Positions 28,801 to 40,923 are shown, numbered from the stretch's first letter. The stretch is 64,000 nt of DNA from Acytostelium subglobosum LB1 (GCF_000787575.1 NW_012236530.1:998734-1062733); one strand, 5' to 3'. The notes: generated from the sequence alone by a model not told the origin. Numbers and translations are program-made.

Positions 28801-31500
28801 TCCAAGACCAGTGGAGCGAGATTGAGATCCCCGGCGCATTTGATGGCTTCCATCTGGTGATCGACGTCAATGGCGTGCACATCATCGCCAAGTCCACAGT
28901 GGACATCCAGAGGAAGGTCATCCCGTCCGAGCCCCTGTCGGCCGCGGACAACGATCCTCCCACCCCTCGCTTTGACGTGCCACACTCAGCAGGAGACAAC
29001 ACTGACGGCCAGGACGGCAAGTCAGCAGCCAACGACGACGATAACGACTCAGAGACCAATGGCGAGACCAAAGAGGAGGTTGGCTACTTCTGCAAGCTGT
29101 TGGGCAAGTCGCGCAAGTTCCGTGTTCTCAAGTCAGTACCTTACTCCAGCGTGCTGCACCATCACGTGGATGTCGAAGCCAGGACCATCATCATCTCAGT
29201 GAACAACGAGGATCTGCTCATCCAGACGCCACAGTGTCTCGAGATGGATGCGCTCATCACTGGCTACATCAACTATCTGTCGTCAGACTCCAAGTGCGCA
29301 GTGGCGCTGCGCGACTACACACCACCATCCGACAAGTTTGGCTTCAAGAAGGGCGACATCATACAGATACAGAGCAGAGGCGAGGATGGATGGTGGACAG
29401 GCACAAGCAGTGGTGGCGTGGCGGGCACATTCCCAATGAACTACGTTCAGCCACTGATCAATCCACCCACCAACAACGAGATCTCGTTGAGGACACTTCC
29501 CAACAGGACCAGCAAGAGCTCGACCAAGGTGAATGCCTCCCAAACAATGTTCACGACCAAGACTGTGGAGATTGGAACCAAGCACCCTCTGATGCAGTAC
29601 GTCCTCAACAGGTTCAGATCACTCCCTGCACTCAAGCTTGCCGAGGGACTGAAGCACTCGACCACCCTCAATGTAAGTACTACCAAAGCGGGTGCTATCA
29701 TTGGTACAAAACTAACCTTGCCCTTCCTCCCCAGGACTCAAACATGTTCCTTTCTGATCTACCCATGGAGCTCCAGAAGGAGTTGGAGTTCATCTTCATT
29801 GGTATGTGCTTAAGTTAATCAAAGGGTGACAACAATGACTAACATTCATTCTCCATCTCACAGAGATCATGAAGTACATGGGAGACTATCCATTGCCCCC
29901 AAAGGAACACAAGAGCAGACTACTGCAGAACATCATACAACGTGGAATCAACAAACCAAGAATCAGAGACGAGATATACTTCTACATCTGTCGACAGCTC
30001 ACACTGAACCCAAGCTTGTAAGTATCAATTACATCACACTAATCCAATCCAACCTAACCAACCATAATCATATCGACACAACACAGCGAGGGTGTAAGGA
30101 AAGGAATGATTCTGTTCAGTTTGTGTGCAGGCTGCTTCCCAGCCACTGCAGAGCTGTTCCCCTTCCTGAAGCAATTCCTCACGCAGATAGACAACACGTA
30201 CTCGCAGTCCAGCATCAAGAAGCTACAGTGCACCGCCCTAAAGGGTCCAAGACTGTACGCGCCATGCAAGAAGGAGATACATGCTGTCAAGGAGAAGAGA
30301 ATGATCTCTTGCAAGATACATCTGGCCAATGGCCCCATTCATCCAGTCGAGATTGGACCCTCGACAACTGCCATCGAGGCACTCAAGGTGCTAGTTGAGC
30401 AGCTCGACCTCTCCTACGGCAAGGAGTTTGCCATCTACAAGGTGTGGAATGGCAAGGGTATGTACATCATTATCGACATCACCACCTTGATGTGCCACTC
30501 ACTAACTCACTCAATCAATCAAATTCCAATATCAACAGAGCAATGTCTAAAGGAACAGGAGAAGATTGCAGACGTGATGAAGTTCTTTGAGGACAAGGAG
30601 AAGAAGGCCAAGAAGCTGTCGTCTGAGGAGGAGTTTGCATCAGGCCGACTGGTCCTACTGCGCAAGCTCTGGATTCCACACGCATCCTACTCGATGAGCA
30701 AGGGTATGCTCGAGCTGATGTTCTATCAATGTGTACATGATGTGCTAGCTGGAAAGATTCCAAATCTTACCGAAGAGCTCTCGATCACCCTTGCATCCTA
30801 TCAGCTCCAAGCACAAGAGGGTGATTACAAAGCAGAGTCCCCAATCATCACAGAGTATGTACATTACAGAATTATCCAATAATGATTACTCATATCCCTA
30901 ACATCAATCAATCATACATATTCTAGTGACACTGTATCTATGTTAATACCAACAATATTGATCGATAACATGGCATTGTCAGAATGGGTTACCAAGATCA
31001 ATCATGCACATAGTGAACTGGCTTGCAAATCGATCACACCGGAGAAAGCACTCTCAAAGTATCTGGACCAATACTATTCCTTCCCGTACAGTGGCACGAC
31101 ATGGTTCTCGATCTATGCCAAACGCAATCAACAGCCAATGCTTTGGATTGGCATCAACCAGACGATGATCATTCTCTTTAATGAGCGCATGGATGACGAA
31201 CTCGAGCGTTGGGAGATCGAAGCAGTTTCTGGATTCACATATCGAGAGGACTCGTTCAGCTTCCTCATCGGTGACTTGATCAATCCCACGCGTCGTCTGT
31301 TCTACACGGACCAAGGCGATGAGATTGGCGAGGTGTTTGAAACATTCAAGTCACTTCCCAAGGTGGACCTGGTCGAGCAGGAGAGGAGGATGGAGAAGAA
31401 ACGAGAAAGGAAGGAAAAGGAGATGAGGAAAGCAGCTAAGCATCAACAACAAGAGGGAGGCGGCAACAACAACAATGGCGCCAGTAGCAGCAACAGTTAA
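22779..31500 (+). CDS. MyTH4-FERM unconventional myosin heavy chain
   Basis: Actin-based motor of the MyTH4-FERM group (D. discoideum MyoI/myosin VII and MyoG). Twelve exons: 22779-23534, 23623-23979, 24056-24119, 24217-24552, 24626-25179, 25265-25492, 25554-29672, 29735-29801, 29864-30017, 30087-30457, 30539-30854 and 30927-31500. The sum is 7,896 nt, 2,631 residues. Order: poly-Q/Ser leader; motor (about 195-895) with P-loop [12 protein letters not shown], switch I NPNSSRFGKY and switch II region DLFGQEN; about four IQ motifs (895-985); Ser/Thr/Pro linker; MyTH4 (from about 1450); FERM; SH3 (about 2011-2068, [14 protein letters not shown] through [10 protein letters not shown]); second MyTH4 (from 2139); second FERM; basic/Asn tail. 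The P-loop and the DxxGFE motif are diverged (Gln for Phe), and a short actin-cleft segment precedes [11 protein letters not shown] cannot decide between myoI and myoG; the diverged motor makes me lean to myoG-like. Confidence 0.95.
22818..22902 (+). repeat. CAA/CAG trinucleotide run coding poly-Gln
   Basis: Mixed CAA and CAG codons giving about 27 Gln residues interrupted by one Pro, near the N-terminus of the myosin. The mixed codons suggest selection or drift at protein level rather than a pure microsatellite. Confidence 0.9.
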
Positions 31501-31834
31501 CTTTATCTTGGTCATTATTAAATTGTTGTATTTTGAACCAATTTTGTTATTCGATAAATTGTAACTAGTTTGGCAGGTGATAAAGAAAACTTGGCCATTA
31601 CTAACTGGTTATTACTTTGGCACAGAACGGTGTCCAAACACCAGTTGGGGTGAGCCAAATTGTTTATTTATTAATAATATGGGCCTTTTTGTTTAAATGC
31701 CTACACCCGACCTGGATGAGAGCCGCATCGTTCTGTTTAATTATCCCTAAATATTTTGGTTGTTTGGAGTCTACGGAATATTTTGGACCAATTTTTTTGC
31801 TACAAATTAAATAATTTATTTTTAAATTAATCAA
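31501..31834. other. Intergenic region upstream of tRNA-Gly
   Basis: AT-rich spacer between the myosin stop and the tRNA gene. A 65-codon open frame at 31617-31814 lacks coding-like codon use. No mobile element recognised, although tRNA flanks are known integration sites in dictyostelids. Confidence 0.5.
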
Positions 31835-31905
31835 GCGCAATTGGTCTAGTGGCAGAATTCTTGCCTTCCAAGCAGGAGACCCGAGTTCGATTCTCGGATT
31901 GCGCA
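31835..31905 (+). tRNA. tRNA-Gly (anticodon TCC)
   Basis: 71 nt. The 7-bp acceptor stem GCGCAAT (31835-31841) pairs with ATTGCGC (31898-31904), followed by discriminator A. The anticodon arm reads CTTGC-CTTCCAA-GCAGG, with TCC as the anticodon. The T arm CCGAG-TTCGATT-CTCGG is perfect. Internal promoter boxes are visible (A box TGGTCTAGTGG, B box AGTTCGATTCT). No intron, no encoded CCA. Confidence 0.96.
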
Positions 31906-32010
31906 ATAATGTTAACTTTGAGGTAATGTCGGAACTTCGGATTTGGTCAATCTCCTGGATGGATAAAGTCTTAAAAAGATAAATAACAATCATATGATAC
32001 CATGTATAAA

Positions 32011-33277
32011 TTAGGCGGTGATTCCAATGGATTTCATTCGCCACATATCTTTATCATCTTTTGTCCAATCGATGTTGGTATAGTATAGACACTCCTCTCC
32101 TGTTGATGGAAGGTTGGTATTCTTGCGATCGGTAACAAGCTTTACAGTTTGTTCCAAGTTGTCTGACCTCTCAAACACTGAATAGAAGTAGTAATAAGTG
32201 TTGCAGGAATAATGTCCAAATAGTATGTTAGTTACATGTTCCATATATGGACTATAGCTGGATGGTACTTACTCTTCTTTAAATCAGGATTGTTGTGGAC
32301 GAATTCAAAGGTAGTTGTTCCGTAGAACTTGTAGACTGCCCGGATGATTTGTTCGCCCTCGTGGTCGGTGGTAACGATCACGGCAGAGTCCACAAACTCC
32401 TTCTTGATCTCTAGTGACACGTATCCAATCACCTCATCATGATTGGCTTTGGCCAATGTTTGCTTGAGATACACTTCAAACCAAGTCGTCTTGAACACTC
32501 CCTCTGCAATGATTCCATCCAGGAAATCCAAGTCTCTCTTTCTCAATGCATCAGTAAATTGTACGACTGCTTTCTCAGACTCTGGATTGATTGAATTGAT
32601 TGATTGATTGAGGTGGATGTGTCAGTGGTGTGATCAACAAACAACTATGATAACTACATACCCTTTAGGAATTTGAGCAACTCATCGTTGTTGAGGTTAT
32701 TGTTCCTCCATCTGATTAGCCATAGTGCAGGCTTGGTTATCATGTTCTCAAGTGCAGATATCTCTTTGAATAGTGGGCCATGTGCTGTCATCAACATAAT
32801 GTTGGCGATACCAGATTGTCCATCATCGTCAATAACAACATTCTTCTTCTCCTCTACTACTTGCTCATCGACTGTGATATCCCCCTCCACAAGTTGTTCC
32901 TGTTTGGCTGTTGACTTGAGTGTAGAAGTTGCAGCAGCAGCAGCAGCGGTAGTAGTTGCTGTCTTTGAAGTGTTGTTCTTGACTCTGTTCAAGTGCTTGA
33001 TCCTCTCGTTGAGGTAGTAATCATAGATGACTGATCTCCTCCATGGTGACAGTTTATCAAAGTCGATAAATGCTCTCTTAATATAATCTGTCGTCCAGTA
33101 CTTGGCCAAATGTCTTTGTTTGGTTGTTATGTTGTAGTTGTTGGTAGAGGTTGCATCATGATTGACTTTTGAACGAGAGAATGATGTGAGACTTGAAGTG
33201 AAGTAATGTTGTCTAGGTGTTAGAGCTTTGAAACCAGCAGACACAGTAGTAGTAGTTTGTTGCCGCAATGATAACAT
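32011..33277 (-). CDS. Unrecognised, probably mitochondrial protein
   Basis: Three minus-strand exons, 32662-33277, 32273-32581 and 32011-32177, sum to 1,092 nt and 363 residues. The N-terminus (MLSLRQQTTTTVSAGFKALT, then Arg/Ser-rich) is amphipathic and free of acidic residues for about 40 positions, as in mitochondrial presequences. The next block, with KRAFIDFDKLSPWRRSVIYD, is followed by an Ala/Thr linker. The C-terminal half (from ESEKAVVQFTDALRKRDLDF) alternates helix and beta strands with YVSLEIKKEFVDSAVIVTTD. This vaguely recalls the Tim44/mL45 fold, but I could not confirm it. The gene shares a 201-bp head-to-head spacer with ICln. Confidence 0.8.
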
Positions 33278-33478
33278 CTTATAACTTATAAGTTACTTGT
33301 ATAATAATACAATGTATGATTGGTGAAACTTGAACAAATGAAGTGCAAAGTGAGTGAATAGGAATGAGCTCTAAGGGCCCCCCTTTGAAGTCATTGACAT
33401 CATTCACACCTCATCATCAACCTCACTCATTCAATCAGATAACAATATATAAATATCCAATCTATCTCATTAACAAGT
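33278..33478. promoter_or_regulatory. Shared divergent promoter region
   Basis: Only 201 bases separate the start codons of the mitochondrial-type gene (minus) and ICln (plus). The region is AT-rich at both ends with a GC patch (AAGGGCCCCCC) in the middle at about 33373-33383. Both genes must take their promoters from it. Confidence 0.5.
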
Positions 33479-34264
33479 ATGAACGATCAACATCAACAAC
33501 AACAGGAGGAGTATGAATTATATAGATTGTCCAACGTTACTCTGATTCGTGGAACTGCTAACCTAGGTCCAGGCGAACTAGTCATTACCAGCAAGTAAGT
33601 CGCGATACTATTATTGAATGAATGAATGATTGAATGAGTATACTAACTAACCAATCACTTGACAACTTGTAGGAATGTATGTTGGAAGGGAGAGAAGGAC
33701 CATCATAAGATCACCTTTTATCAGATTGGTCTGAGTGCACTGAAGAAGAATGAGGATCAATGTGTATATTGTCAATGCGATAAACTACCAGAGGATGTCA
33801 CTGCAAATGGAACGAATGAGGATGATGACAATGATGATGATGATGACGATAACAACAATAACTATCATGTATTCGAGGATGAGGATTATACAGAGCTGAG
33901 GTTCATACCATCGGACTTGACGAAATGTAAGATGGGACTACAGGACGATGATGATGATGAAGACGAGGATATTGACATGATGGACATTGATTCTGAACAA
34001 CCTACCTACTATCCATTAACTCAACAACAACTAGTGGATGAGATATACGCAAAGTTATGTCAAGGACAACTGCTCAACCCTGATCCAGAGGATGACGACG
34101 AAGGCAATCTATATTTTGGTCAACAAGAGGACGACGATGACGATGACATGGAGGATGATGACGAGGAATACGACGAGGACGAAGAAGAAGGTGGCAATGA
34201 TATGCACGTCATGAATCCAAACCAAGTTGATGATCTGACACGATTCCAGAATGCAGACGAATGA
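33479..34264 (+). CDS. icln: ICln (pICln / CLNS1A) methylosome chaperone
   Basis: Assembly chaperone of the PRMT5 methylosome that delivers Sm proteins for snRNP assembly. Exons 33479-33594 and 33673-34264 give 235 residues, the size of human ICln. The PH-like fold strands are seen in GELVITSKNVCWKG and the segment containing ITFYQIGLSALKK. The family motif TELRFIPSD is present, as is IYAKLCQGQLLNPDPEDDDE, which corresponds to the human helix before CQALHPDPEDED. Long Asp/Glu runs in the loop (about 33820-33860) and at the C-terminus are also typical. The neighbouring divergent gene shares its promoter. Confidence 0.93.
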
Positions 34265-34417
34265 ATCAATGAATGAACGAATCATCTGACTTATATAGAT
34301 AGTAGTTTGCCTGTTTATTGAATATGCGATCGCCGCTATATATCCTCATGAATGATAGAGAGTGATCCCTGTTAGCTGCCATCATCTGTTTGTCCAAAGT
34401 GGTGGTCCGATAGATGG

Positions 34418-34890
34418 TTAGTAAGTGTCACATTGACCGACACGACCGACGACAACATACCAATCCAAAATGTGCTGATCTTGCCTAGGAGCGATGAAAC
34501 TGTCTGTATAACTATAATCGAACCTCTGTTGTTGTGTTGATGTTAGTACTTGTACTGCTGAATGCATGCATGCTACACCTGATCAATCGACCAACCAACA
34601 ACTTACTCTCCTCCCTTTGTACTCAGTGGTGATGGTGTGTGTGTCTGTGTCGAGGCTAATGATGGAGCTGTGGCTGTTGCTGTTGCTGTTGATATGTTAC
34701 AATGATGGTTGGACAATATAGGTGTGATTGATGATGTGAATGTGAATGGACTTCTATTGTTGTTGATGCTGTTGCCTTGAGTTGTCGATTTGGTGATGGC
34801 GACAACACATCTTTGAGTTTGACTTGAAGTTGAGAGTCGAGTCCTCAACGATGAAGCTAATACTGTTCTTAATACACCTTGACTATTCAT
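34418..34890 (-). CDS. Small protein with targeting-like N-terminus (3' end uncertain)
   Basis: Exon 1 is 34607-34890, starting MNSQGVLRTVLASSLRTRLS, a basic, acidic-free, Ser/Thr/Leu N-terminus typical of mitochondrial presequences, followed by a Thr/Asn/Ser-rich stretch. A GTAAGT donor joins to an acceptor CAGAG before 34523, giving KGGEFDYSYTDSFIAPRQDQ and HILDW, which looks like a genuine conserved segment. From there, either the frame reads on to the TAA at 34418-34420 (about 129 residues) or a further GTATGT...CAG intron makes a stop at once. Not recognised; possibly a small subunit of a mitochondrial complex. The 3' end faces ICln with about 150 bases between stops. Confidence 0.5.
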
Positions 34891-35315
34891 TGTAAAGAGG
34901 ATAGGTATAAGTCACTGAGTATCTTATGTGTGTTTGATTGATTGATCAGTGTGTCGTCATTCGTTCGTCAAAGAAGTGAGGTCAGTGGCTGTCCAAAAAA
35001 AATGGCCCACTTTTTACACATCTGATCAAAAGGAACATGGAACATGAAGGCTTCAGCAGACTAGACTTGGTTGGATCTTTTATTCATTGATGGTAGTTGA
35101 TAAAAGGTGATGCGATGCGATATGTATACAAGAATTGGAGATGGCCCATTGACAATGAGCTACTCTTTTTGAATTTGGAAGTTGGTTGGATGATCCAGTT
35201 CCCGGCTGGATGATGTTGTTGATGGTGACAAAATGATGCTGCTGCTGAAATGGTTGATTGAATTGGTATTGATTTGGATTGAATAGGATTTTGGATTGTG
35301 GACTGTGGAGTATGA

Positions 35316-37483
35316 TTATTGATCAACATCATCAACATCATCATCACCTTCCTGATGATCATCGTCTCCTTGCTGGTCCAGCTCATCACCGTCCACACCA
35401 CTGCCGGTTGGAATCGATTGCTCCAGATCGGCTGGAGCCGGGGATGTCTGAAGCTTGTTCATGTCCTGTTGAGAGATCATAATCCTTACATTCTTGGCCA
35501 GCGACTTGATCTCTTCCAACACCTGCTCGATGCTCCAATTCTTGGACTTGAACATGTCGTAGAGCGACGGAGAAGTACACAGTATTGACGAGGCTGGACG
35601 GTTGAACTCTGGCGTTGTGGTGGTCAGACGCGTGACCGTGTCCTCAAACAGATGGAACTGCAGTGTCTTTTGCTCGTTACGATAGATCGACACCTTTTGC
35701 ACGATGAGCGACTCGGCGATGAACAAGTTGGACTCGGGGATGGTGTAGGCGTTGTTGCCATTGGCATTGTTCTTGTGGATCTTGATCGACGAGATAAACT
35801 TGCGCAGGTTGTCATGGCTGTTGTCCAGCGGGAGTTTGGAAATAGAGTCGATTGTCGTCTTGAGGTCAAAGTGTGACTGACGACACTGCGGGAAGAGAAT
35901 CTTGGCACTGATGTGATGTGATTGTTTGTAAATGGATGGGTTGACGAATTGGTACTCAGTGTAACCTGATGCTGTTGTTGATGTTGTGGCTGCCGCAGCC
36001 GATGCAGATGATGGTGTTCCTGGCTGGCTGGTGTTGCCGTTGCTGTTGGGTGGTGGTGTGGCGGTAGGTGATGTGGTGGACGACACGGTAACCTTCTCCT
36101 CGAGACACTTGATTGTGAGGATGTCCAGCGACTCAGTGTCCAGCAGCGTGATGAGGACGTAGGGCTTCTTCTCCTTGAACAGAGTGTGTTGGTGCACATA
36201 GGCCTCGTTGATGCATGAACTCGTCTGGAACACGCTGTCCAGCGACTCGGTGTACAGCTCGTACTTGTCCGATGACATGGGCGCCGTTGGGATGTCCGAG
36301 CATTTGATGAACCAGATCTTGCCGGTCTTGATGTCGACCAGGGGCATCTGCGTTGCCTTGTCGATGGACAGTGTGCTGAACGTCTCGTTGAAACGGCTGG
36401 CAAACTGAGGATCATGTGTCCTTGCTACCTCCTGAATGTCCACATTCTCGTCCGAAGCTGGCATCTGTCTGTTATCCAGCACGACCACCGCATGGTTTGG
36501 CTGGTCTACAAACTTGAGCTTCTGATCACCTTTATAATCGATCAATGATAAGTATTTGGCCTTTTGAAGTTGATTGATTGATTGAATGAATGAGTGGTTA
36601 GAGAATGATGATGAGTGAGTTGTTGTCAGAGTACGACTACTTACAGCTGTATTCTTCAATTTCAGTACAATCTCTTTGGCTCTGTCCAGTTGTGCAGAGT
36701 CTGGACAGTTGATGGTGACGTAGGTCCTAAAGATCTTGATACGCGCAGTGGTGGCCTTGTTGATGAGGCCCCAAAGTGAGCCTTTGACTCCAATTACCGC
36801 ACCACCACTAAACGCCGGTATGTTGACAATGGTGTTGAGCATTCTGCTGTGACCGCCACCACCATAGGCATGGGGATAGCCGCCCGACTGTGGATTGTAA
36901 TAGTTGACGCCACCGGTGGCCCCACCACGGTAGCCTCCACGACCACCGCGGCCACGGATTCCGCCTCGGTAGCCGCCTCTGCTGCCTCTCATTGCGCCGC
37001 CGTAGAAGGGCTGTGGGGCACCGATTGGACTGCCGCCTCCCATGACGCCGCCGCCGCCGCCGCCACCACGTCCACCACCGTAAACCTTGGGCGCGCCAGA
37101 GCGTGGATATCCGTATTGTGAAGATGGGTGCATCGGCTGTGGATGCATTGGTTGATGATGTATTTGTTGTTGTTGTTGGAAATGATGACCGTCTTGTTGA
37201 GAGAACTGCTGTGGCGAAGTCTGTTGAGTTTGCAAAGACTGCACAGTTGGTGATAGTTGTTGTGGTATTTGTTGTTGTTGTTGATGCTGTTGCAGCTGTT
37301 GTTGTTGTTGTTGTGGTGCCATTGAGTAGTCATGTTGTGGACCGTTGAAGTGGCCTGCTCCTTGTGTATTTCTTTGAACCACCGTGGATGGAATCTGCCT
37401 GGAGTTGGCACTGAGTAGCCACTTCCAGGAGGCAATTCATTGTTTGACGTTGAGTCTCCACCTACATTGAATCTATTTGCCAT
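35316..37483 (-). CDS. KH-domain, RGG-box RNA-binding protein
   Basis: Stop TAA at 35316-35318. One clear in-frame intron, 36561-36644 (84 nt, with CTAAC). In the main frame: a Gln-rich region; an RGG/GYRGG box (about 36880-37000, GSRGGYRGGIRGRGGRGGYR); a KH domain, IPAFSGGAVIGVKGSLWGLI through ARIKIFRTYVTINCPDSAQL, in which the GxxG loop reads GVKG; then about 400 residues of unrecognised globular sequence with an Ala/Ser/Thr/Pro loop, ending in an acidic D/Q tail. The start is unclear: the first ATG in this frame is at 37322. An ATG at 37483 opens a different frame whose first 33 codons (MANRFNVGGDSTSNNELPPG on) also look coding. I give the larger limits. Role in RNA binding is inferred. 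Confidence 0.78.
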
Positions 37484-38172
37484 TGCTACCGCCTACTGGG
37501 CTACTACTATTGTTATTACTGCCAGCATAACTCATTATTATGTTATGTTATGTATATGAAATGAATATATGTATTATATATTATTTACTATGATCAATTA
37601 AGTGTGATGTGATTGATTGATTGATTGATTGATGTCTTCGTCTTGTGGTTGAACTTGATGAAGATGAAGTTGGTGTGTCTCTGTGTCTGTGTGTGTATGT
37701 GTGTGTGTGTTGGTGAGGGAGAATGATTGAAGTTAACTCTGTGTTGTTCACTTTATTCACAATTTAATATGTGCTAGTGTGAAGTTCACCTTCCTTTTTT
37801 AGGTTCCCAGTTGGGCGAGCCTCCCTCTTATTTCCTCACTTTCATTCACTTCTTTGACACATTTACTCATTCATTGATACAGTAGAATATATATATATAT
37901 TATGAAGAAGATAACTAACTAAACTAGTAGAAAGATGATTAATCATTGATGAACCTCTGGACAATAACAACAAAAGATGATGGCATGGTTATATCTAATC
38001 AATATCGAACTTCTCTCTAATGCAAAATAATGGTATTGCGCGACAAGGTCGACTTATCAACTTTCACGCACAGAGCCAAAACTTCCCCGAGACACATTGA
38101 AAAAGGATCTCAAATGCGCGATGTACCATGTGCACATCGTCGGAAATTTCGTTAATATGAGTGGTCCTATGA
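37484..38172. other. Intergenic region
   Basis: AT-rich DNA upstream of the KH gene, with TGATTGAT runs at 37610-37632, (TG)n at about 37688-37710 and (TA)n near 37892. The part at 38040-38160 is richer in GC and may be an unrecognised exon or leader of the small frame that follows. Confidence 0.45.
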
Positions 38173-38505
38173 CTTAATTGGGACAACAATGCCAACGCTT
38201 TGCCATCTACAAAGTACTACCCTATTGGATATATATTGACCCTAATTATTATTTTTAGCGTGGTCTGGTTCAAAATAACGAACGAAGACCGATGGCTCCC
38301 TGTTGTCTCTCCGGTTGGTTGTCTCCTCCTCTCTCACTTCTACATTGATGAGCTGCTACCTAGAGCGAGGGAGATCGTAAATTTATCAATCATTCAAGAC
38401 CAGCTGGCTGAACTGGAGTCCTATCTCCACTCACTTTCTTCACCAAACTTGTATACTTATAATTATACATACTCTGCCGTCACCCCCAACTCTCATACAT
38501 ATTAA
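38173..38505 (+). CDS. Possible exon of a small membrane protein
   Basis: An open frame of 110 codons ends at TAA 38503-38505 and contains no ATG. It must therefore be joined to an upstream exon I cannot define, or be non-coding. It has one strong membrane segment, IGYILTLIIIFSVVWF, then a helix LPRAREIVNLSIIQDQLAEL with coding-like codons. Product unknown. The AT-rich tract after it looks like a promoter for the permease gene at 38826. Confidence 0.3.
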   Translation, partial: LNWDNNANALPSTKYYPIGYILTLIIIFSVVWFKITNEDRWLPVVSPVGCLLLSHFYIDELLPRAREIVNLSIIQDQLAELESYLHSLSSPNLYTYNYTYSAVTPNSHTY

Positions 38506-38825
38506 CTATCTCTCATTATTCATTCTATACCTACTATCCCCTTCAATCACCCAATCACACTACATTATCCACATCCAAACCACATCTACATCATCACCAA
38601 CCCATCTCCGGATATCCCACGCACACACAAACAGACATAATATATATCTACAACTTCAGATATATTATTATCCAAGACGACGAGTCAAGGTATTCCCTAA
38701 ATCAATCATACATAATACCTACCCTACGACTTAATATTATAATTATTATTATTATTATTAATTTCATAAGATAAGAAATTATCATCATCATTTTATTCAT
38801 ATTGTTTGGAACACATTGATAAAAG

Positions 38826-40923
38826 ATGAGAACACCAGGTATATCGATACCTCTAGATCATTCACAATCATCTATAAAGATGACACCTGTATGTATTACT
38901 CCATGTCAACCTCCTTACTCTTTCTTAACATTATTCCCTCATCATACTATTGTAGCCACCTTCAATGGAGTCATCCAGCGCAGATTTGATTGTAACAGAA
39001 TCATCATCAAACTCGGGTAAAGGAAAGACATGGCCTGAGGCGATTAGAAATCAAATAGTACCAACATCTGGCGATATTAATGCAATGTTTTCAGTGTTCC
39101 TTGATAATCTTGCCAATCTTGCAACGATGCACGCCATCTTGGTGTACAACTTTGGAATGCCATCCGATTTGGTCCAACGATATTTCATCCCGGGACCTGC
39201 CTTGGGTGTCATGATTGGATGTCTGAGTCTATCACTCTATGCCATATTCCTTGATCGAAAGGAAACTAATAGTTCTATACTCTACACCTCAATCCCATTG
39301 GGATTGGATGCACCAACTACCATCGGACTTCCCCTACTCGTCATTGGCCCAGCATTCCTGAAAGCCAAACAAAGTGGACGATCAGATTATGACGCGACCA
39401 TGGATGCCTGGTTAGTCGGCTGCTCCACCGTATTCATCATTGGATTCTTCAAGCTGATCCTAACAGTATTTAGGTATGTTTATAGGTTCAATGGAATGAT
39501 TCCACTCATTCAATCAAACATGTTTATTAATTTAACTTGATGAACAATCAGCTTCACACTAAAGTACTTCCATCCAGTTGGAAAGGCAGGAGCATTGGCT
39601 GGAATTGGTCTGTCACTACTTGGAGTGAATGAGCTGATGATGATCTTGCAGGAGCCTGTGACTGGATGGGTGGCAATGTGGTTGCTGTTCATATTTCTGT
39701 TGCTTAGGATCAACAAGTACAATCAGATAGTCAACTTTGAATTACCATTCAACATATCTGGTGTGTTGGTCAGTGCTTTGGTCGGAACAATTGTATATTA
39801 TGTGATGGCTGGCGCAAAGATATCAGTGGCGCCGCTACCCAAACATGTTTTCTCCGACTACTTCCTCAGCTTCCCACATCCTGCCAACATATTCTCCACG
39901 TTCAAGGATGCCATTTCATCCAACTTATCCATCGCCATCCCCTACGCCATACTTGTCAACATTGGAGGCTTGACCATATCGGACGCCGCCAACCTCGTTG
40001 GCAACAAGTACAACACCCGAGTTGTACTACTTATTGATGCAGTATCAACTATCATCTCCAGCTTCTTTGGATCGACCACGCAGACAACGCCGTACATCGG
40101 CCACACAGTGTTCCACCACAAGTTCAAAGCACGTTCTGGTTACTCAATCATCACCGGTCTCCTCATTGGCTTTGGAGGCATGCTTGGCTACATCTCATTC
40201 CTGAGCACCATCCTCCCCAAGCCAGCCATTGTACCAATCTTCATATTCATCACATTTGAGATATGTTCCGAGACATTCCATCCAAGTGTGGCCGGTACCA
40301 TCAAGAGACATCATGCTCCAGCGATCATCTGGAGCTTCTTCCCAGCTATCTTCCAATTCGTCAACATCATTCTGTCACAAGTCTCTCCAGTCTTGGCATC
40401 TAGCATCGTTGACCCCGAGCTGGTCATGAAGACACTGGGTATCCCACCATCAGTCGTCAACTCATGTGGCGTCATCCTCCTTATGGCTCATGGATTCATT
40501 TGCACGAGTCTATTCTGGGGAACTGCCCTTGGCTTCCTGTTGGACAATGAGTTGAAGAAGAGTGCGATATTCCTGGCACTGTCATCTGTGATCACATTCT
40601 TTGGAGTGATACATAGTGTTGAACCTGCTGGACAAGTCTATGTTCCATGGCAGACTGGATCAACACTGCCTTATCAATGGGCTGCTGGATACCTTCTAGT
40701 TGCAATCATTACATTTGGATTCAGTTTCCTCAAAGTCAAAGTTGAGGAACAACCAATGATGGAGATTGAATCCATTCAAGAGGTGGACCTTCATTCAATG
40801 GAGAACAACAACAACAACTTTGCAAATGAGGAGAAAGTGATAGAGTCCAAGGTAGACGAATCCATCGATAACACTATACAGACACCTGATGGAGAATGTA
40901 AAGACACGATCAAGTCAGAATAG
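38826..40923 (+). CDS. NCS2/AzgA-like purine-type permease
   Basis: Polytopic membrane transporter resembling the nucleobase-cation symporter-2 / AzgA group. Three exons, 38826-38888 (21 codons only), 38956-39473 and 39552-40923, give 650 residues. It has about 12-14 hydrophobic segments after a 60-residue cytosolic N-terminus. The conserved half-helix region FFGSTTQTTPYIGHTVFHHK parallels the G-T-S/T-x-x-T-x-Y-I-E segment of AzgA, followed by a Gly-rich helix, LIGFGGMLGYISFLSTILPK. The C-terminus is acidic and Asn-rich. The substrate is not established; hypoxanthine/guanine uptake is only a family-based guess, since the key Glu of that segment is not obvious. Exon 1 is too short to appear as an independent frame, but the ATG, the phases and the GTATGT...TAG intron fit. 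Confidence 0.85.

Noticed and set aside
31664-32044. 126-codon antisense frame running through the tRNA gene
   Set aside because: It reads the tRNA-Gly backwards and overlaps the last codons of the true minus-strand gene in another frame.
35624-36415. 263-codon Ser/Arg-rich frame within the KH gene
   Set aside because: Shifted shadow of C-ending codons; the KH frame is continuous over the same bases.
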